From contig CM065879.1 of NCBI GenBank assembly GCA_033439255.1, positions 3,540,501-3,604,500 on the forward strand: 64,000 nt of DNA, given 5' to 3'. Shown piece by piece: positions 23,478 through 34,523 of the stretch. Both the position numbers and the translations under genes were made by a program. The notes under the pieces are model-generated. The model saw only the letters and a program-made list of their open reading frames with translations, was not told the origin of the DNA and did no database searches. This DNA comes from Hericium rajendrae. Lineage: Eukaryota > Basidiomycota > Agaricomycetes > Russulales > Hericiaceae. How positions within the stretch are numbered: position 1 is the stretch's first letter; each line of letters starts with the position of its first letter.

Positions 23478-24604
23478 CCATAGCTGGAACTGTAGTCTGG
23501 TGGGCCGCGGTACGTCGAGGTGATTTTGAGGGCGACCGTCGGTGTAGTGCATGTTGGCCTCTTGGTGATTACGAAAATTTACAGCTGCGAACTTAGTGAG
23601 AAGCTAAGTAGGCCTCAATGTGTCATCGACCGACAGCGAAGTATACTCCACTCCTTCAATTCTGATATTGTTTGAGAGGACGGGAACATCGAGGATCCAG
23701 CCACCTTCACCATATAGAAATTTAGACACGGAAATTTGGAGTTTGGAATATGGACAAATGTAGACTTGAATATGGAGATTTGTCGAAACCTCAACTGATT
23801 TCAATTCAGCTCGAAATCTCCATATTCCCCAAGCCACAGTGTGCCTCAACATGAACTTCAATTTGATCTCTATCATTTGTTACTTGATTTTTAAGATATC
23901 TCCTACGAAACCGACATGCAGATGTGACGATTCCAACGCTGTCTAATTCGTCTTTCTAGCTGCCATGATCGTTCAGAAATACATGCCTGACTGTTACCCA
24001 CACTCAGATGCGGCGATTGCGGTGAATATTCCCTGTAAGTCACCGTCTCACCGCTAAGTTGTACCGTCAACTTGGAGATATGGACATTTGGAATCTTCTT
24101 CAAATGATTTCTCCAAGTCTCGAGCTTGGTTTGCTCGGCTTTCTCCAATGTCCATGCCCAAATCACCATATGGCATTGGCTGAACTGGCTGGTTTTCCGA
24201 CATTCTGGGCCCGTCGCTATTCGAGTTGAGACGTTGAATCTTGGTTGTTGAAATCTTGGCTGTTGACAGGCAGGCCGACGTTCCGGCGCGGCTTTTTGGT
24301 GTTGGATGTCGGATCCGAATAAATTGAACCAAACTTCGTATTTCGAATTTCCGGCGCGATTCTTGCACTTGCCAGGATTGACCTGGTACCGAATACCATC
24401 GGCCAGGATGTGAGGACTTGTATCTGAGAATGCGTGAAGTTAGCCTGCGCTCTCAAGTTGCTGTGCCAAGCCAGTTGATGGAGGAGTGGATGGATTTGGC
24501 AGGTGAGACGGCTAGCCCCCGCACGACGTCATCGTGAGATCACTTCCCCCATCGGTTGCAGGCCTTATAACCCTGTCTGCACCCTTCTTCTCCTCCATCC
24601 CACC
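23478..24604. other. AT-richer intergenic with short repeats
   Basis: No supported gene was found. The base composition is visibly more AT-rich than its surroundings. It holds a palindrome at 23768-23827, several ggagatatgga-like motifs, and the tandem pair gttgaatcttggtt / gttgaaatcttggct at about 24233-24262. It may be a decayed mobile element (inference only). The TATA string cttataacc at about 24564 serves the next gene. Confidence 0.45.
23768..23827. repeat. Inverted repeat (14-bp arms)
   Basis: The arm gaatatggagattt at 23768-23781 is the exact reverse complement of aaatctccatattc at 23814-23827, separated by a 32-bp loop. Confidence 0.8.
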
Positions 24605-26238
24605 ATGCGTCTATCCATCCTCCTCCTTTTCGCCCTCGGCGCACAAGCCTCCTGGTTCGGCTCCGACACCCCAGGTATCCTCAATTCACTTCCCCACCGA
24701 ACGCACCCCTGACTCCTTTCACAGCATACCAGTCCTGGGACACCCAGCAGCTCACCACCTGGCTCGAGCAGCACAACGTCCCCGTCCCATCGAAGGCTCC
24801 CCTGCGCGAGAACCTCATCGACCTCGTCAAGGCCAACTGGGCATCTGCGCAGCAGTACACCGACGAGACGCTCCGCGCCGCGCAGCAGTCCTTCCAGCAC
24901 CTCTCCGAAGCCGCCTTCGAGACTTGGGATGAGAGCACGCTGCGCCAGTTCCTGCTTGATCAGGGTGTAGTCGCGCCCGCAGGCCCACGCGAGAAGCTCG
25001 TGCAGCTCGCGCGCCAGCGCTACAAGGAGTACCAATCCGCCGCGTCGAGCCTGTCGTCCCAGGCATCGACCAACCTGTATGGCTCTCCGGGCCATCAGGC
25101 GACACAGTCGATCAGCAGCAAGTTCGCGGCGGCCACCGCCGATGTCGGCCGTCGCCTCGATGAGTCGAAAGACTTGTCTACTCCACCTGGGAGGATACCC
25201 GCCTGCGCGCGTTCCTCGAGGAGAAGGGCGTGCTCAAGACCAAACAGGAGGCGACCCGCGATGACATGCTGCGCCTCATGCGTGAGTACTTTTCCAAGAC
25301 GGTCTTGGCCCCGTACCATGCATGGTCCGACTCGTATCTGGTACGCATGTTCTCGTATGACAATCGAAGGGAATGCTCATGCCAGAGCCCACAGCACGAA
25401 TGGCTTGTCTCGCACGGCCTTGCGGAGTCGACAAGCACGCCCTCAGCGCGCCCCTCGCTCCTGGAGCGCATGAAGCTTTATTACTACGACCTCACGGAGA
25501 AGGTGTGGCACTCGTGGTCCGACTCGGAGCTGCATTCGTGGCTCGTGCACCACGGACTCGTCAAGACTGATGAACAGGCCGATCGCGAAAAGCTCGAGAA
25601 GCTCGTCGCGTGCGTCCGCCTCCCTTCCGCTGCTCCTGTTTCAAAGCTGACCATGCAACGCAGGGAGAACTATGCAAACGCGCATGACACGGTCTGGTCT
25701 GCGTGGCGCGATTCGGACATCCGCGAGTGGCTCGTTGAGCACGGGTACATCGACGACGCCAAGGCGCGCGCGATGAGCCGCCCGCAGCTCGTGAAGACGA
25801 TCAACGCCAAGTTAGTCCTCCATCTGTGCAGTCTTGCAGACTATTAATGGCGGGCGCAGGTACACCGACGTCGCGGCGCGCACTGCGCCGTACCTCGTCT
25901 GGCCCGACGCCCGCCTGCGCGCTTTCCTACGTGAGCATGGAATCGCCGAAGATGCGCTCCCTACCTCGCGCCCGGGCCTGCTCCGTGCGTCCATCATTTC
26001 TCATCCCACAGCCTGCATCGCTGACTTGCCTTGACGAACAGAGGAGGCGCGCATCAGGTATACATTGACGACGACGCGCGCGGAGGCACTGCTCCAGAAG
26101 CTCGTCAATCTGCTGAACTCGGGCATAGAGATCGCGGAGGAAAAGTTTGTGCAGGCGTTCGAGATCTTGTCTGGCACGAGCGAGAAAACGAAGGAGAAAG
26201 CAGAGTCGGCCAAGGCGAAGGCGGAGTCGGAGCTCTAG
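24605..26238 (+). CDS. Ish1/Msc1-type stress-response protein
   Basis: Ish1/Msc1 proteins sit at the nuclear envelope/ER and respond to stress. The start ATG at 24605 gives signal peptide MRLSILLLFALGAQA. It then carries about seven Ish1 (HeH-like) repeats with the W-x-x-x-x-L-x-x-(W/F)-L core: SWDTQQLTTWLEQHNV, TWDESTLRQFLLDQGV, TWEDTRLRAFLEEKGV, AWSDSYL-HEWLVSHGL, SWSDSELHSWLVHHGL, AWRDSDIREWLVEHGY and VWPDARLRAFLREHGI. A C-terminal amphipathic Ala/Lys/Glu tail ends SAKAKAESEL at 26238. Introns occur at about 24674-24723, 25340-25393, 25611-25664 and later. One base is missing near 25174 between DESKD and YSTWED. A TATA box lies about 40 bp upstream. A partial duplicate lies at 31.1-31.6 kb. 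Confidence 0.88.
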
Positions 26239-28909
26239 ATTGAGTATTTTGGTACTTGCGGAAAGAACAGTGAATCGACGTGGACTCGTCAGAAGAAGGA
26301 ACATATTGTATTGGGACCCAGTAACGAGTCGTACACCCTATTGTATTGTAGTTATAAAGCATTCTATATAGCATCCATCGCGGATAGTGGTCTAAGTTAA
26401 GCAGGACTTTGCACCAACTAAAAAGCGTGCGCACGGAGCTAGATGTCTGTCTGCGAAATTGGACGTCGAGAATCTTTGTCGTAGTTGCTTTTGAACGTCG
26501 ACTCAAGACGACGTTGGGATTTTTCAGCGACTAAATTGTCATGATCCGCTCTCCTGCACACGTGGTAGTCCTGGGCAAAGTCAAGTCTCTGTCTCAGTCT
26601 TCCCGCCGCCGCCGACCACTATGAGGGACACGCTGAAATTGATTTTGCCGATATTATCGAGTATCTTGTCGTCTTATTCACTCAGATGCTTATCCGGAGC
26701 TTTTGAGCTGGCTTTTTGAGCTGGCTTATCGAGAAGCAAACGCCATCACGTGCTCATGGAACGGCGCGTCGCGTCCGGACCTGTCGGAGTCCGGTCTCTC
26801 CTCCCGTCTTCACGCTTGTCTTCACGGCATACGATATCTCCCAGGTATCTATATGCGCGCCTCTGGGCCACCACCTTGTCTTTCGACACTGCTCGAACTC
26901 GATGAACACATCATTGGGTCGGATTCCTATTATCCTGTGCGACATTTCAGTCCAGACTGGTTTCGGCCGGCGGTTTGAAACTTGTGTTTGGCTGACTGGA
27001 TGGTGTCAGCCGCGCATGGGGTATATAAGGCTCGTTCTGCACATCCCAACCTCCGTCGCCTCTTGATCAGCTACTTCCATCATCTTGCCTTCCATGGTAC
27101 GTCTTCCGCCCGCGTCTTCTTCCCTTTGCTCCTCTCCGTCTCCCCTCTCTTCCTTCCCGTCCTTTGTTTCATACCCCATCCTGATGTCCCATCCACCATC
27201 CTGCATTCCATGTCCAGCTGTCCTGCATCCCATCCTATTCCCCTTTCTCTTTGAAACCCATCCATCATCCCCTCACACTCATCCTCGGACTCTAGGTTCC
27301 CTTCCTCGCTCCCACCTCAGTTCAGCTCCATCACCACTCCACACCTGTCTCCCGATGTCCATCTCCCGCGCTTTCTTTTATCTTGACCGCCTTCTTCCCT
27401 TCATTCCACCCTTTCTCGTCGCTATCATTCTCTTACCACCGCACAGCTTCCCTTGCCCCTCCATCCCCTTTTCCGATTCAGGACCTTCATTGTCCTATTT
27501 TTCTCCTCATCTGAACCCCAGCAGCGCTGAATACAGTGCTTTACTGGCATATATGCTATTCTCGGCGCGCCTTTGCTGGCCAGCACGACAGTCTCTTTGT
27601 GTCTGGTGCGTGGTCATTAATAAATTTTACTGCCCTTCTCGTTGCTGATTTTTCGATGCCGCTGCATATTTTTGATCTCTCCAGACCATCCCTTCTGAGC
27701 CACCATTGCTTTACTGACCATCATCCACTTTCCGTGGCTGACAGCTTCACATTGCTACCGAACAGACGTGATGCGAGCCCCTTCCAGGCTGAAGGTACTG
27801 GGAAGGTTCGGGCAATGAGGAGGTATACTTCAATACAAAGCAGACCGGTTTCTCCCGCTCGTTGGTAATTGCTAACAGACTTAGGATTTTAATGGCGTAA
27901 ATTCCACAGGTTCGGTCTTCCCCAGCTCTTCAGGTCTTTCTGTCACAGCCTTGCCTTCGGTTGAGGACTTGGTCGGCCCCCTATCGCGGGTCTCTTCAGC
28001 CCAAGACGTACACCTTCACGGAATGACTTATCTCCATCGCCTGACGCATACCTTTCCACGGCTCGCACAATTAGCTCTGAGTTTATCTCTTGCTGCGCAT
28101 TACGCTTGCACATTGACATTTTCGCGAACGCTCGACTCTCGACTCTCACCTGCTGCTCATCCAACTCTATGAGTTCAATCAAACGTCTGCCATAGTTCGT
28201 CAGAAATCATGACGCGCCGTGCTCACCTGAACCGCCTTTCAATCTGCGCTTCATCGTAGACTGACAAAGACAAGAATCTTGCTACAAATTCAGGGTTTCA
28301 CGCCTCAATGTTTGTGTCCCGGCGGTCATTGTCCTCGATAACCTCTTGCTTCAAATGCCGTGTTCTCATGGCTCATCTTTCCCGATACCATGATTCTGCC
28401 TGAAATCAGCTTTTCGGCGAGGTAATTGCGTCAAATTCCTAACGGCCAAGTCATGCATACTCACAATCCTTCATCGCATCTTGGGATTTTGATTGCCAAT
28501 TGATCACCCTCGCTCTGCCTCTCGTTGCCACTTTGAAAAGATCCATCCATCCAGTGACGCACACTCGTCACCTGTAGAGGCAAATCTATCGTCATCCTAC
28601 AACTATGTCTACAACTTGCACCCGGTCCGCCGTTCGCTCACAATTTTCGAAGCTTATCGAACTTTAAAATCTAGTGTTGATCCCTTGCATGCTGCGTGGT
28701 GAACATTCATCCAGCTCAATCTCGCGCAAGGCCCACGATATCCTGTTCTGTCAATTTAGAAACAGAAAAATGCAGCCAAGACTTGCCGGTGAATCAAAAG
28801 ACCACGCCTCGCTCGCGAATTCGGATTCATGGCGTCCCACTGGTCGCGTTTATTGAACTATCTACGGTCGCAAGCAATGAATTGATTTTTGTGTTGGCTC
28901 ACAGACACA
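26239..28909. other. Gene-poor region with CT-rich transcribed-looking locus
   Basis: No protein gene could be supported across 2.7 kb. At about 27020 the string gggtatataagg is a good TATA box; 70 bp downstream, ttccATGgtacgtc pairs a start codon with a 5' splice site, followed by a strongly C/T-rich stretch to about 27530. This resembles the 5' end of a highly expressed basidiomycete gene with a first intron, but no downstream exon was recognised. Other parts hold only short unremarkable frames and a direct repeat (tttttgagctggc) near 26703-26730. Confidence 0.5.
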
Positions 28910-29058
28910 CACTGCCTACATCACTCACTTTTTCCCAAGATATAGTGTAGAAAATATTTTAGAAATAGATAGTCTTTTTTCCTAGGGAAGAAAGAATATC
29001 TTTTTCTAAGATTTTTTCTACACTATATCTTGGGAAAAAGTGAGTCATGCAGGCAGTG
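28910..29058. mobile_element. Palindromic MITE-like element
   Basis: The 149-bp element is almost wholly an inverted repeat. The left arm starts cactgcct and includes actcactttttcccaagat through agtgtagaaaa; the right arm mirrors it exactly over about 32 bp and, with a few mismatches, over about 70 bp, ending aggcagtg. It is AT-rich in a GC-rich region and has no coding capacity. Flanks are acaca and acact, so a target-site duplication is not clear. It would fold as one long hairpin. The family of the parent transposon is not recognisable. Confidence 0.8.
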
Positions 29059-29547
29059 ACACTCCTCAGAATTCCGTCAACCTTTCAGTCGAACTAATAT
29101 CTTGCTCCGATCCCGAATTGCATGGGCTTCCGTAATCGGCCCCTCTGCCATAGGCTTTCGCAGTACTCATGTGCAGTGGGCAATCATGATATTAGCGTGG
29201 TCTGCGAACTTGCATCGTTCGATCCAGTAGCACGTTCAAGAAAGCCCACACGCTCAATTCGCATATGCGGTTACTCCGTGCCCAAGCGCGCATGTCATGG
29301 CTAAACGAAGCCGGCCCTTGAGGTTGATTTGTACTCATCAGCGCAAGCCCGGTCTCTCTACGACTATATGTGCATTTTTCGGCACAGATCGTCGAGGACT
29401 GAGCAGCGACGACTCAGAAATCCAGTATTTGGATATGTCACATGCCATGGAAGGCAGACCAGGAATATACCCGCCCGGAAACAGACAAGACGATGTACAA
29501 TCAGTATGGCTACAGCATGTCAGACATATTACATCAACAACGCGGCC
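29059..29547. other. Intergenic right of MITE
   Basis: No supported feature. The open frames at 29122-29604 on the plus strand show no motif. It is the 3' flank of the membrane protein gene. Confidence 0.4.
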
Positions 29548-30439
29548 TCATGCTGCCGACGCGCGTGCGCCTGCATAGCGCGGCAGACTCTCGAGAGGAC
29601 GTGAGATGAGGAAGCCCTTCATCCCCGCCTTCTTCTCGCCCTGCCGCCCGAACCCAAACCCGCGCCATCGGTCGCCTGTGCCCTCCTCCTTCGCGCCCGC
29701 GCCTGCACCGGCGGTCTTGTCGTACACCGTGCTCGCCAGCGACGACGCAGCACTCGCGCTGCGCGTAACACTCGACGGCAACACGTCCTTCGCACGCTCG
29801 CGCCACGCGCGGAGGCTGCGGCGCGTGCGCGCCCTGTCGCGGAACACGAGGCCGAGCAGGATGTTGACGCACCCGAGCGCGAAGACGAAGAACGCGGCGA
29901 CGAGCGCGAAGTCGTCGACGTGGTGCGAGAGGACGGCCGCGCCGAGGAGGCACTGGATGACGCCGAGGGGCCCGAGCCCGAAGTCGGGGCCGAGCACGGG
30001 GAAGAAGCGCGCGAAGAAGGAAGACAAGAGCGAGAGCTCGGAGAGGAGGAGCGCGACGATCTGGAAGGTGATGAGCAGGCGGTTGAGCACGGCCCAGAAG
30101 GCGCCGGCGGGCTGGTTCGGGACGGTGCTGCCGCTGGTGGGAGAATGTTAGCACCGCGGAAAGGAAGGGGAATGGGGAAGGAAAAGGACGCACGCGATGT
30201 AGTCGCAGTCGAGCAGGGCGGTGGTGTTGCCATTGTCCTTGCCGGCGGCGACGAAGCGGTTGACGGCCTCGACGTCATGCACCATGGTGACGATGCTGGA
30301 CGCGAAGAGGAGCAACAGTCCGATGACGAGAGCGCGCGGATGGCGTTCAGGCCGATGAATACGTCTGCACAGGGCCATTGGTCAGTTCGCATTCTTGGAG
30401 TGATGAAAGGGCGGGCTTACATGCACGAGGAGGAAGCAT
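29548..30439 (-). CDS. Four-span membrane protein of unknown function
   Basis: The start ATG at 30439 gives MLPPRA, then after a 50-60 bp intron YVFIGLNAIRALS. Predicted membrane segments: VIGLLLLFASSIVTMVHDV, LLITFQIVALLLSELSLLSS, LGVIQCLLGAAVLSHHV and FALVAAFFVFALGCVNILLG. Between spans 1 and 2 lies a loop with N-x-T and a Cys. The C-terminal half is a basic, Arg/Ala/Ser-rich cytosolic tail ending GARASAA at 29548. The layout resembles the Agaricomycete DUF7598 family of small membrane proteins (identification from memory, not searched). A frame break occurs near 30325, between RALS and VIGLL. A TATA-like ctataag lies near 30600. Function is unknown. Confidence 0.7.
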
Positions 30440-31125
30440 GGTGATTCTTATGTTATAGAATAGTGTGAATGCAATTAGACTGCGTCGTGTGGTAGAGATG
30501 TGTGAGTCGTAGGATGCGTGCGTGCGTGAGATGGCGACACCAGGTCGGGTTGAGAAGAATAAAGTCGTGAAGCTTCAAGAGCCACTGGAGACCTCAGGTC
30601 TTATAGAACGGACGTCAAGTCCTAAACGAGGGCAAGGGAAAGGGAGAGGGGGGGAAGGGGGCGGGGGTCGCTGGCGGACGCTCGAGCACGGTGTCGTTGA
30701 TGGGGAAAAGGTGAAGAGACGGCTGCAGTGGCTATACCGACCTTATATGCATGCGCACAATACTGTTCGCCAAGGAGACAGCCATTATGGAGGACACTAG
30801 CGAGCTCATTGTTCTTGGACAAAAGCGAGCACAATGGCTGCAGCACTGCCATACGCGCGCTTGACCGTGGGAAAGCACCTTGTGGGTCCGCGCTGCTGCC
30901 ATAGTCACTTTGCCCTTGTTCTGATCTCGACGCTCACACCTCCGTGCGCGGACATTGAAGGTACGCAAGCTTGAATGGGTACAAGATGCTGATCTGTTAA
31001 GCTCGCCACACATTCCGCGTCGGTAGGTCCTATTTACAGCTGTTCACGCCTATGATGTTCATCGTCATCATCGGCGTGCGAGACTATGCGTGCCTTCCGC
31101 GAACTCCATCTGGGTGCAGCTACAG
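30440..31125. other. Intergenic
   Basis: No supported gene. It contains a G/A-rich stretch (30625-30665), TATA-like strings near 30600 and 30745, and the promoter of the membrane protein. Confidence 0.4.
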
Positions 31126-31585
31126 CTACTGCCGCGGGCAGAACGACATCTCTGCTGAAACACCATCCGGAAGCTTCAGCACCAGGCGGTCATAGACGCG
31201 CAGGCCCAGCGTGATGACCCATTCTATCACCATCCCCCACACAATGACCACGAAGGCCTGCACTATCTTCTGATCCATTGCGACGTAGGCATCCACGCGC
31301 GCCTCCTGTCGCGCCTGTCGCGTCAGCTCGTTCATCTGCCAGAACTCCAGTGTGGGCGGGGGTGTGGGCGCGACGAGCGTGTGCTCTGCCGGTGCGCATG
31401 GCGTGTATGGGGGCGGCGCGGGCGACGCAGGGCGGGCGAGGCCGCACGCGACGAGCCACGCATGCTGTGGTCCGTGAGCATCCTTCCATCCCGCGATGCG
31501 GCACTCGTACCGTATACGAGTCGGTCCACGCACGGTACACGACCGCGGTCAACTCGGTTAAGTACTCGCGCATAAATTTTAGCAT
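31126..31585 (-). pseudogene. Partial Ish1-domain gene fused to a membrane segment
   Basis: One Ish1 repeat is present: MLKFMREYLTELTAVVYRAW then TDSYT, a 46-bp intron, and HAWLVACGLARPA. It matches MLRLMREYFSKTVLAPYHAW, SDSYL, intron, HEWLVSHGLAEST of the complete Ish1/Msc1 gene 6 kb to the left, with the intron at the same codon and both introns ending in ccacag after a similar atgctca motif. Downstream it diverges into a Pro-rich spacer, a helix with RQARQEARVDAYVAMDQK, one membrane segment (FVVIVWGMVIEWVITLGL) and the end SAEMSFCPRQ at 31126. It could be a truncated duplicate or a small functional membrane-anchored derivative. The 5' end is not defined. Confidence 0.62.
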
Positions 31586-32199
31586 TCCGTTGTACGGCGT
31601 CTGCTGCTGGTTGTCGGGCGTGCGAGAGCGATAGGACTGATAGGCTCGCGGGGCAAACTTATGGGTGCGTGGTCGGAAGCAGGGTCCAAGTAAGGAGCTG
31701 TTAGGGGCCACCCATAGTACCAATTCACGGTGCGGATGCATACCGGAGTTTGAATCCCGCAACTATTACGCTCCCGCGGAGCCATGGCAGCGGAAGATAC
31801 GGAACGTAGGCGGGATATCGAGGGCAAAAACCTTCTACGAGCTAGGTAGATGGCTTTGTGATAGCTGGGTGGCGCGGTCGTCATGCATATAAACTGTGCA
31901 GCCAGCATAGACGGGCGAATCGCACTGACCATGCTGCCTGATCGAGGCGGGAGCCCCTCACACTTACTCTTGCACATCTATCGGAAACGGCACGGCGAAT
32001 CGTGACAGAAATGCCCTAGACAAAGTTTTCAAAGCCGTCTCCACGTTGTGGTATCTCAAAATCTCAAAAATCGCGTGAGCCATCATATGACATGTACATC
32101 TGGAAAATCAGTTGAATGATTGAGTGAAACGAGCAGAGACAAGCAACAGGTAACTAAGTTCAGAAAGCGCAGTTGGTGATTCCATTTCGCGCGAGCTGC
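31586..32199. other. Intergenic between Ish1 fragment and P450
   Basis: No supported gene. Possible 5' sequence of the Ish1 fragment lies to about 31760 but could not be defined. Confidence 0.4.
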
Positions 32200-34523
32200 C
32201 TACTGCAGCGCACGAACGCGCAGGCCCATCCACGAGCCATGGTATCCCTTCGACGACCGGCAACATCAGCCCCGCCGGCTTGCGCACGATCTTCTTCCGC
32301 TCGGCGCCCTCGGGGGCCGCGAACTCGAAGTTCTCGAGCAGCGTGGCCGCGAGGGCCTGCAGCTCGATGACGCTGAAGCGCCATCTAGTGTTCGGGTCAG
32401 CAATGGTGTGCAGGAAGGCGAGCGGCGACGTACCCGATGCAAGCGCGGAGACCGCCCGCTGTAGGCAAAAAGTTAGCGGTAAGTTTCTTCACATTGTGCG
32501 TGCAAACGCAACAGACAGCTTACAGAAATTGAGCCTGCGGGACAGCGTTAGCTGGTCAAGGAACGGAGATCGTCATAAGGCACTCACAGATTCGCATAGA
32601 CACCGACCGAGGCCTGCTTGGCTTTGTCCATCTCGAGGAACCGCTCGGGGTGGAATCCATGGGGATCGCGCCCCACACGGCCTCAAGCTGCATCCCGAGC
32701 GCAAAGATGGATGAGCACTCGGTAAAGAGAAACGGATACGGGATGCGCGCACCGATTGTATCCCGCAATGGAGATAGTGACGGGCTGGCCCTTCTGCACC
32801 GGGATCTGGCTGATCTGCTCGCCCGTCTTGGTAGTAACCGGGAACGCGAGAGGGAGAACATCGTCCTGCGCGGCCTCCCTCAGCAGCCGGAACACAATCG
32901 GATGAAGGCGCATCGACTCCTGCAGCGACGCATCATGCATGAGCGGTGCGAACGGTCATGCTGGCGACACCTGACGTACCTTCAAGCACGCGTGCATGAT
33001 GCTCATCCCCTCGAGATCCGCGATCGAAAAGTCCTCGTCCCCGCGCTGGACGACCCGCGCGCGCGCGGCGACGAGCTCCGCGCGGATCTTGCCCTGCCAC
33101 TCCGGGCTCTTTGAGATCTCGTAGAAGAACCACATGAGCGCGTTCGCGGTCGTGTCGTGTCCAGCGAGCAGCAACGTCCTACCGGCGACATGAGCCGTGT
33201 CGAGGCTGGAAAGCGGGCGACGTACGATATCTGGTCGTAGACCTCCACGTCCGACAGGCGGGCCTTCGGATCCGAGGCTTCGTTGGCGCGCGCCAGCACG
33301 CTCACGATGTCCTTCCTGCTGCCGGAAGCCTCGTTCCGTTGGATGATGCGCGGCGCCAAATGGCGCATGACATTTGTATAATGGAGGAAGCGCTTGTACT
33401 CTTTCGTAGGGAGAAAGCGGACGAGGTGCAGCGGCTCCTCTGGGATATAACGCCAGAAGGCGCGGAAAAGGGTGTCGAGTTTGGAGGGATAGAGGGTGGA
33501 GTCTAGGCTGCGGTGCAAGGGCAGGTAAGCCAGTGTAGCCGGCACGGATGGAGACAGATTCTTACAAGAGGTTCTTGTACACTTCGGAGATCTCGTTCTT
33601 CGAATTCTCAATTGCACCGAACTCGTAGTTAAAACCCGCTGGCAAAGTAATGAGCCTCTCAGACATTTCCCAAAGCGTAATATCTGAAGAGGGACATACC
33701 CAGGCCGATGATGTCAAGTGTTACCCGCGAGAACCAGGTCGCGGTGTTGATCATCACACCCTCGACGGGCGAATCACTTGATGCGATATCGTCCTTCCAC
33801 TTCTGCACAAGCTGAAGTATAGGTGTAAAATCAGAGGAACACCTAGGATAGTAGTGTGCAGCCAAGCGTACCTTCGTGCCGTGCTGTTGGAACAGGGAGA
33901 GGAACGACTTGAGCTGAGGTGCCGTGAACGCAGGGTTCATGATCTTCCGCTGCCGGCTGTGGGTCTCACCTACTCGTGACAGCACAGCGAAGAAGGACAT
34001 TAGCCCGAGAGTCACCTACGAAAGTCAAACCGATCCCTACCGTGTGCCCATACTAAGCCCTGGCCAATTATGATTCTGGTGTTCTCCCTCGAAATTGTCT
34101 GCTTCGGCCACCTATATCCGGATGTCTGCAGGATATACTGGATGGCCTTGGGATCTACGAGCATCAAGTTGTCCTCCTACCCAAGGCCAAGTTTAGCTTC
34201 GTAGACTTATAGACGAGAGAGCATTGTATATCTTACGCCCATGCACCCGGCAGTGCGCCACGCGCTGCCATACTCGTGCATCCACTGGAACTCATAGTCC
34301 CCGACTTCATTCTGGTAGCGAAATTCTACCTCGTTACCTGCGTGAATCATGAGCTGCGTGGTAGAAATAAAGACGTGGAACACTTGCCAAGCCAAAATGA
34401 ATGCGACTCGGGCCCGCGCAGTTTGCTCACCGTCGAACGACGGCCTACGGCGCGGTAGACGGCATAGCTGAGGAACACGGCGAGAGCGACCAGGCCGCTA
34501 TTGATGAAATGAGTGGAAGACAT
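32200..34523 (-). CDS. Cytochrome P450 monooxygenase
   Basis: Heme-thiolate monooxygenase of the ER membrane. The start ATG at 34523 gives the anchor MSSTHFINSGLVALAVFLSY. The C-helix region shows HSRQRKIMNPAFT; the I-helix has LLLAGHDTTANALMWF (AGxDTT); the K-helix ExxR is in KESMRLHP; then PERFLEMDKAKQASVGVY and the heme loop FSGGLRACIGWRFS with the Cys ligand. The tail SWMGLRVRALQ ends at 32200. About ten or more short introns are needed, some giving tiny exons around the heme loop (32480-32530). The tail is in a different frame from the preceding VRKPAGLMLPVVEG, a one-base break near 32243. A TATA box (gtatatagc) lies near 34570. The P450 clan/family and substrate are unknown; the divergent neighbour is an O-methyltransferase. 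Confidence 0.9.

Noticed and set aside
27085-27648. 187-codon open frame rich in Pro/Ser
   Set aside because: It is a consequence of C/T-rich DNA; no motif, and more like a pyrimidine-rich intron.
28910-29058. Assignment of the palindrome to CACTA or hAT transposons
   Set aside because: Termini cactgcct are only loosely CACTA-like, and no 3-bp or 8-bp target duplication can be confirmed.
29606-30444. Plus-strand frames of 174-181 codons at 29.6-30.4 kb
   Set aside because: They are antisense to the four-span membrane protein, whose hydrophobic segments and start fit better.
31735-31765. gagtttgaatcccgcaac, a second tRNA T-arm-like string
   Set aside because: Stem pairing is poor and no anticodon arm or acceptor is present.
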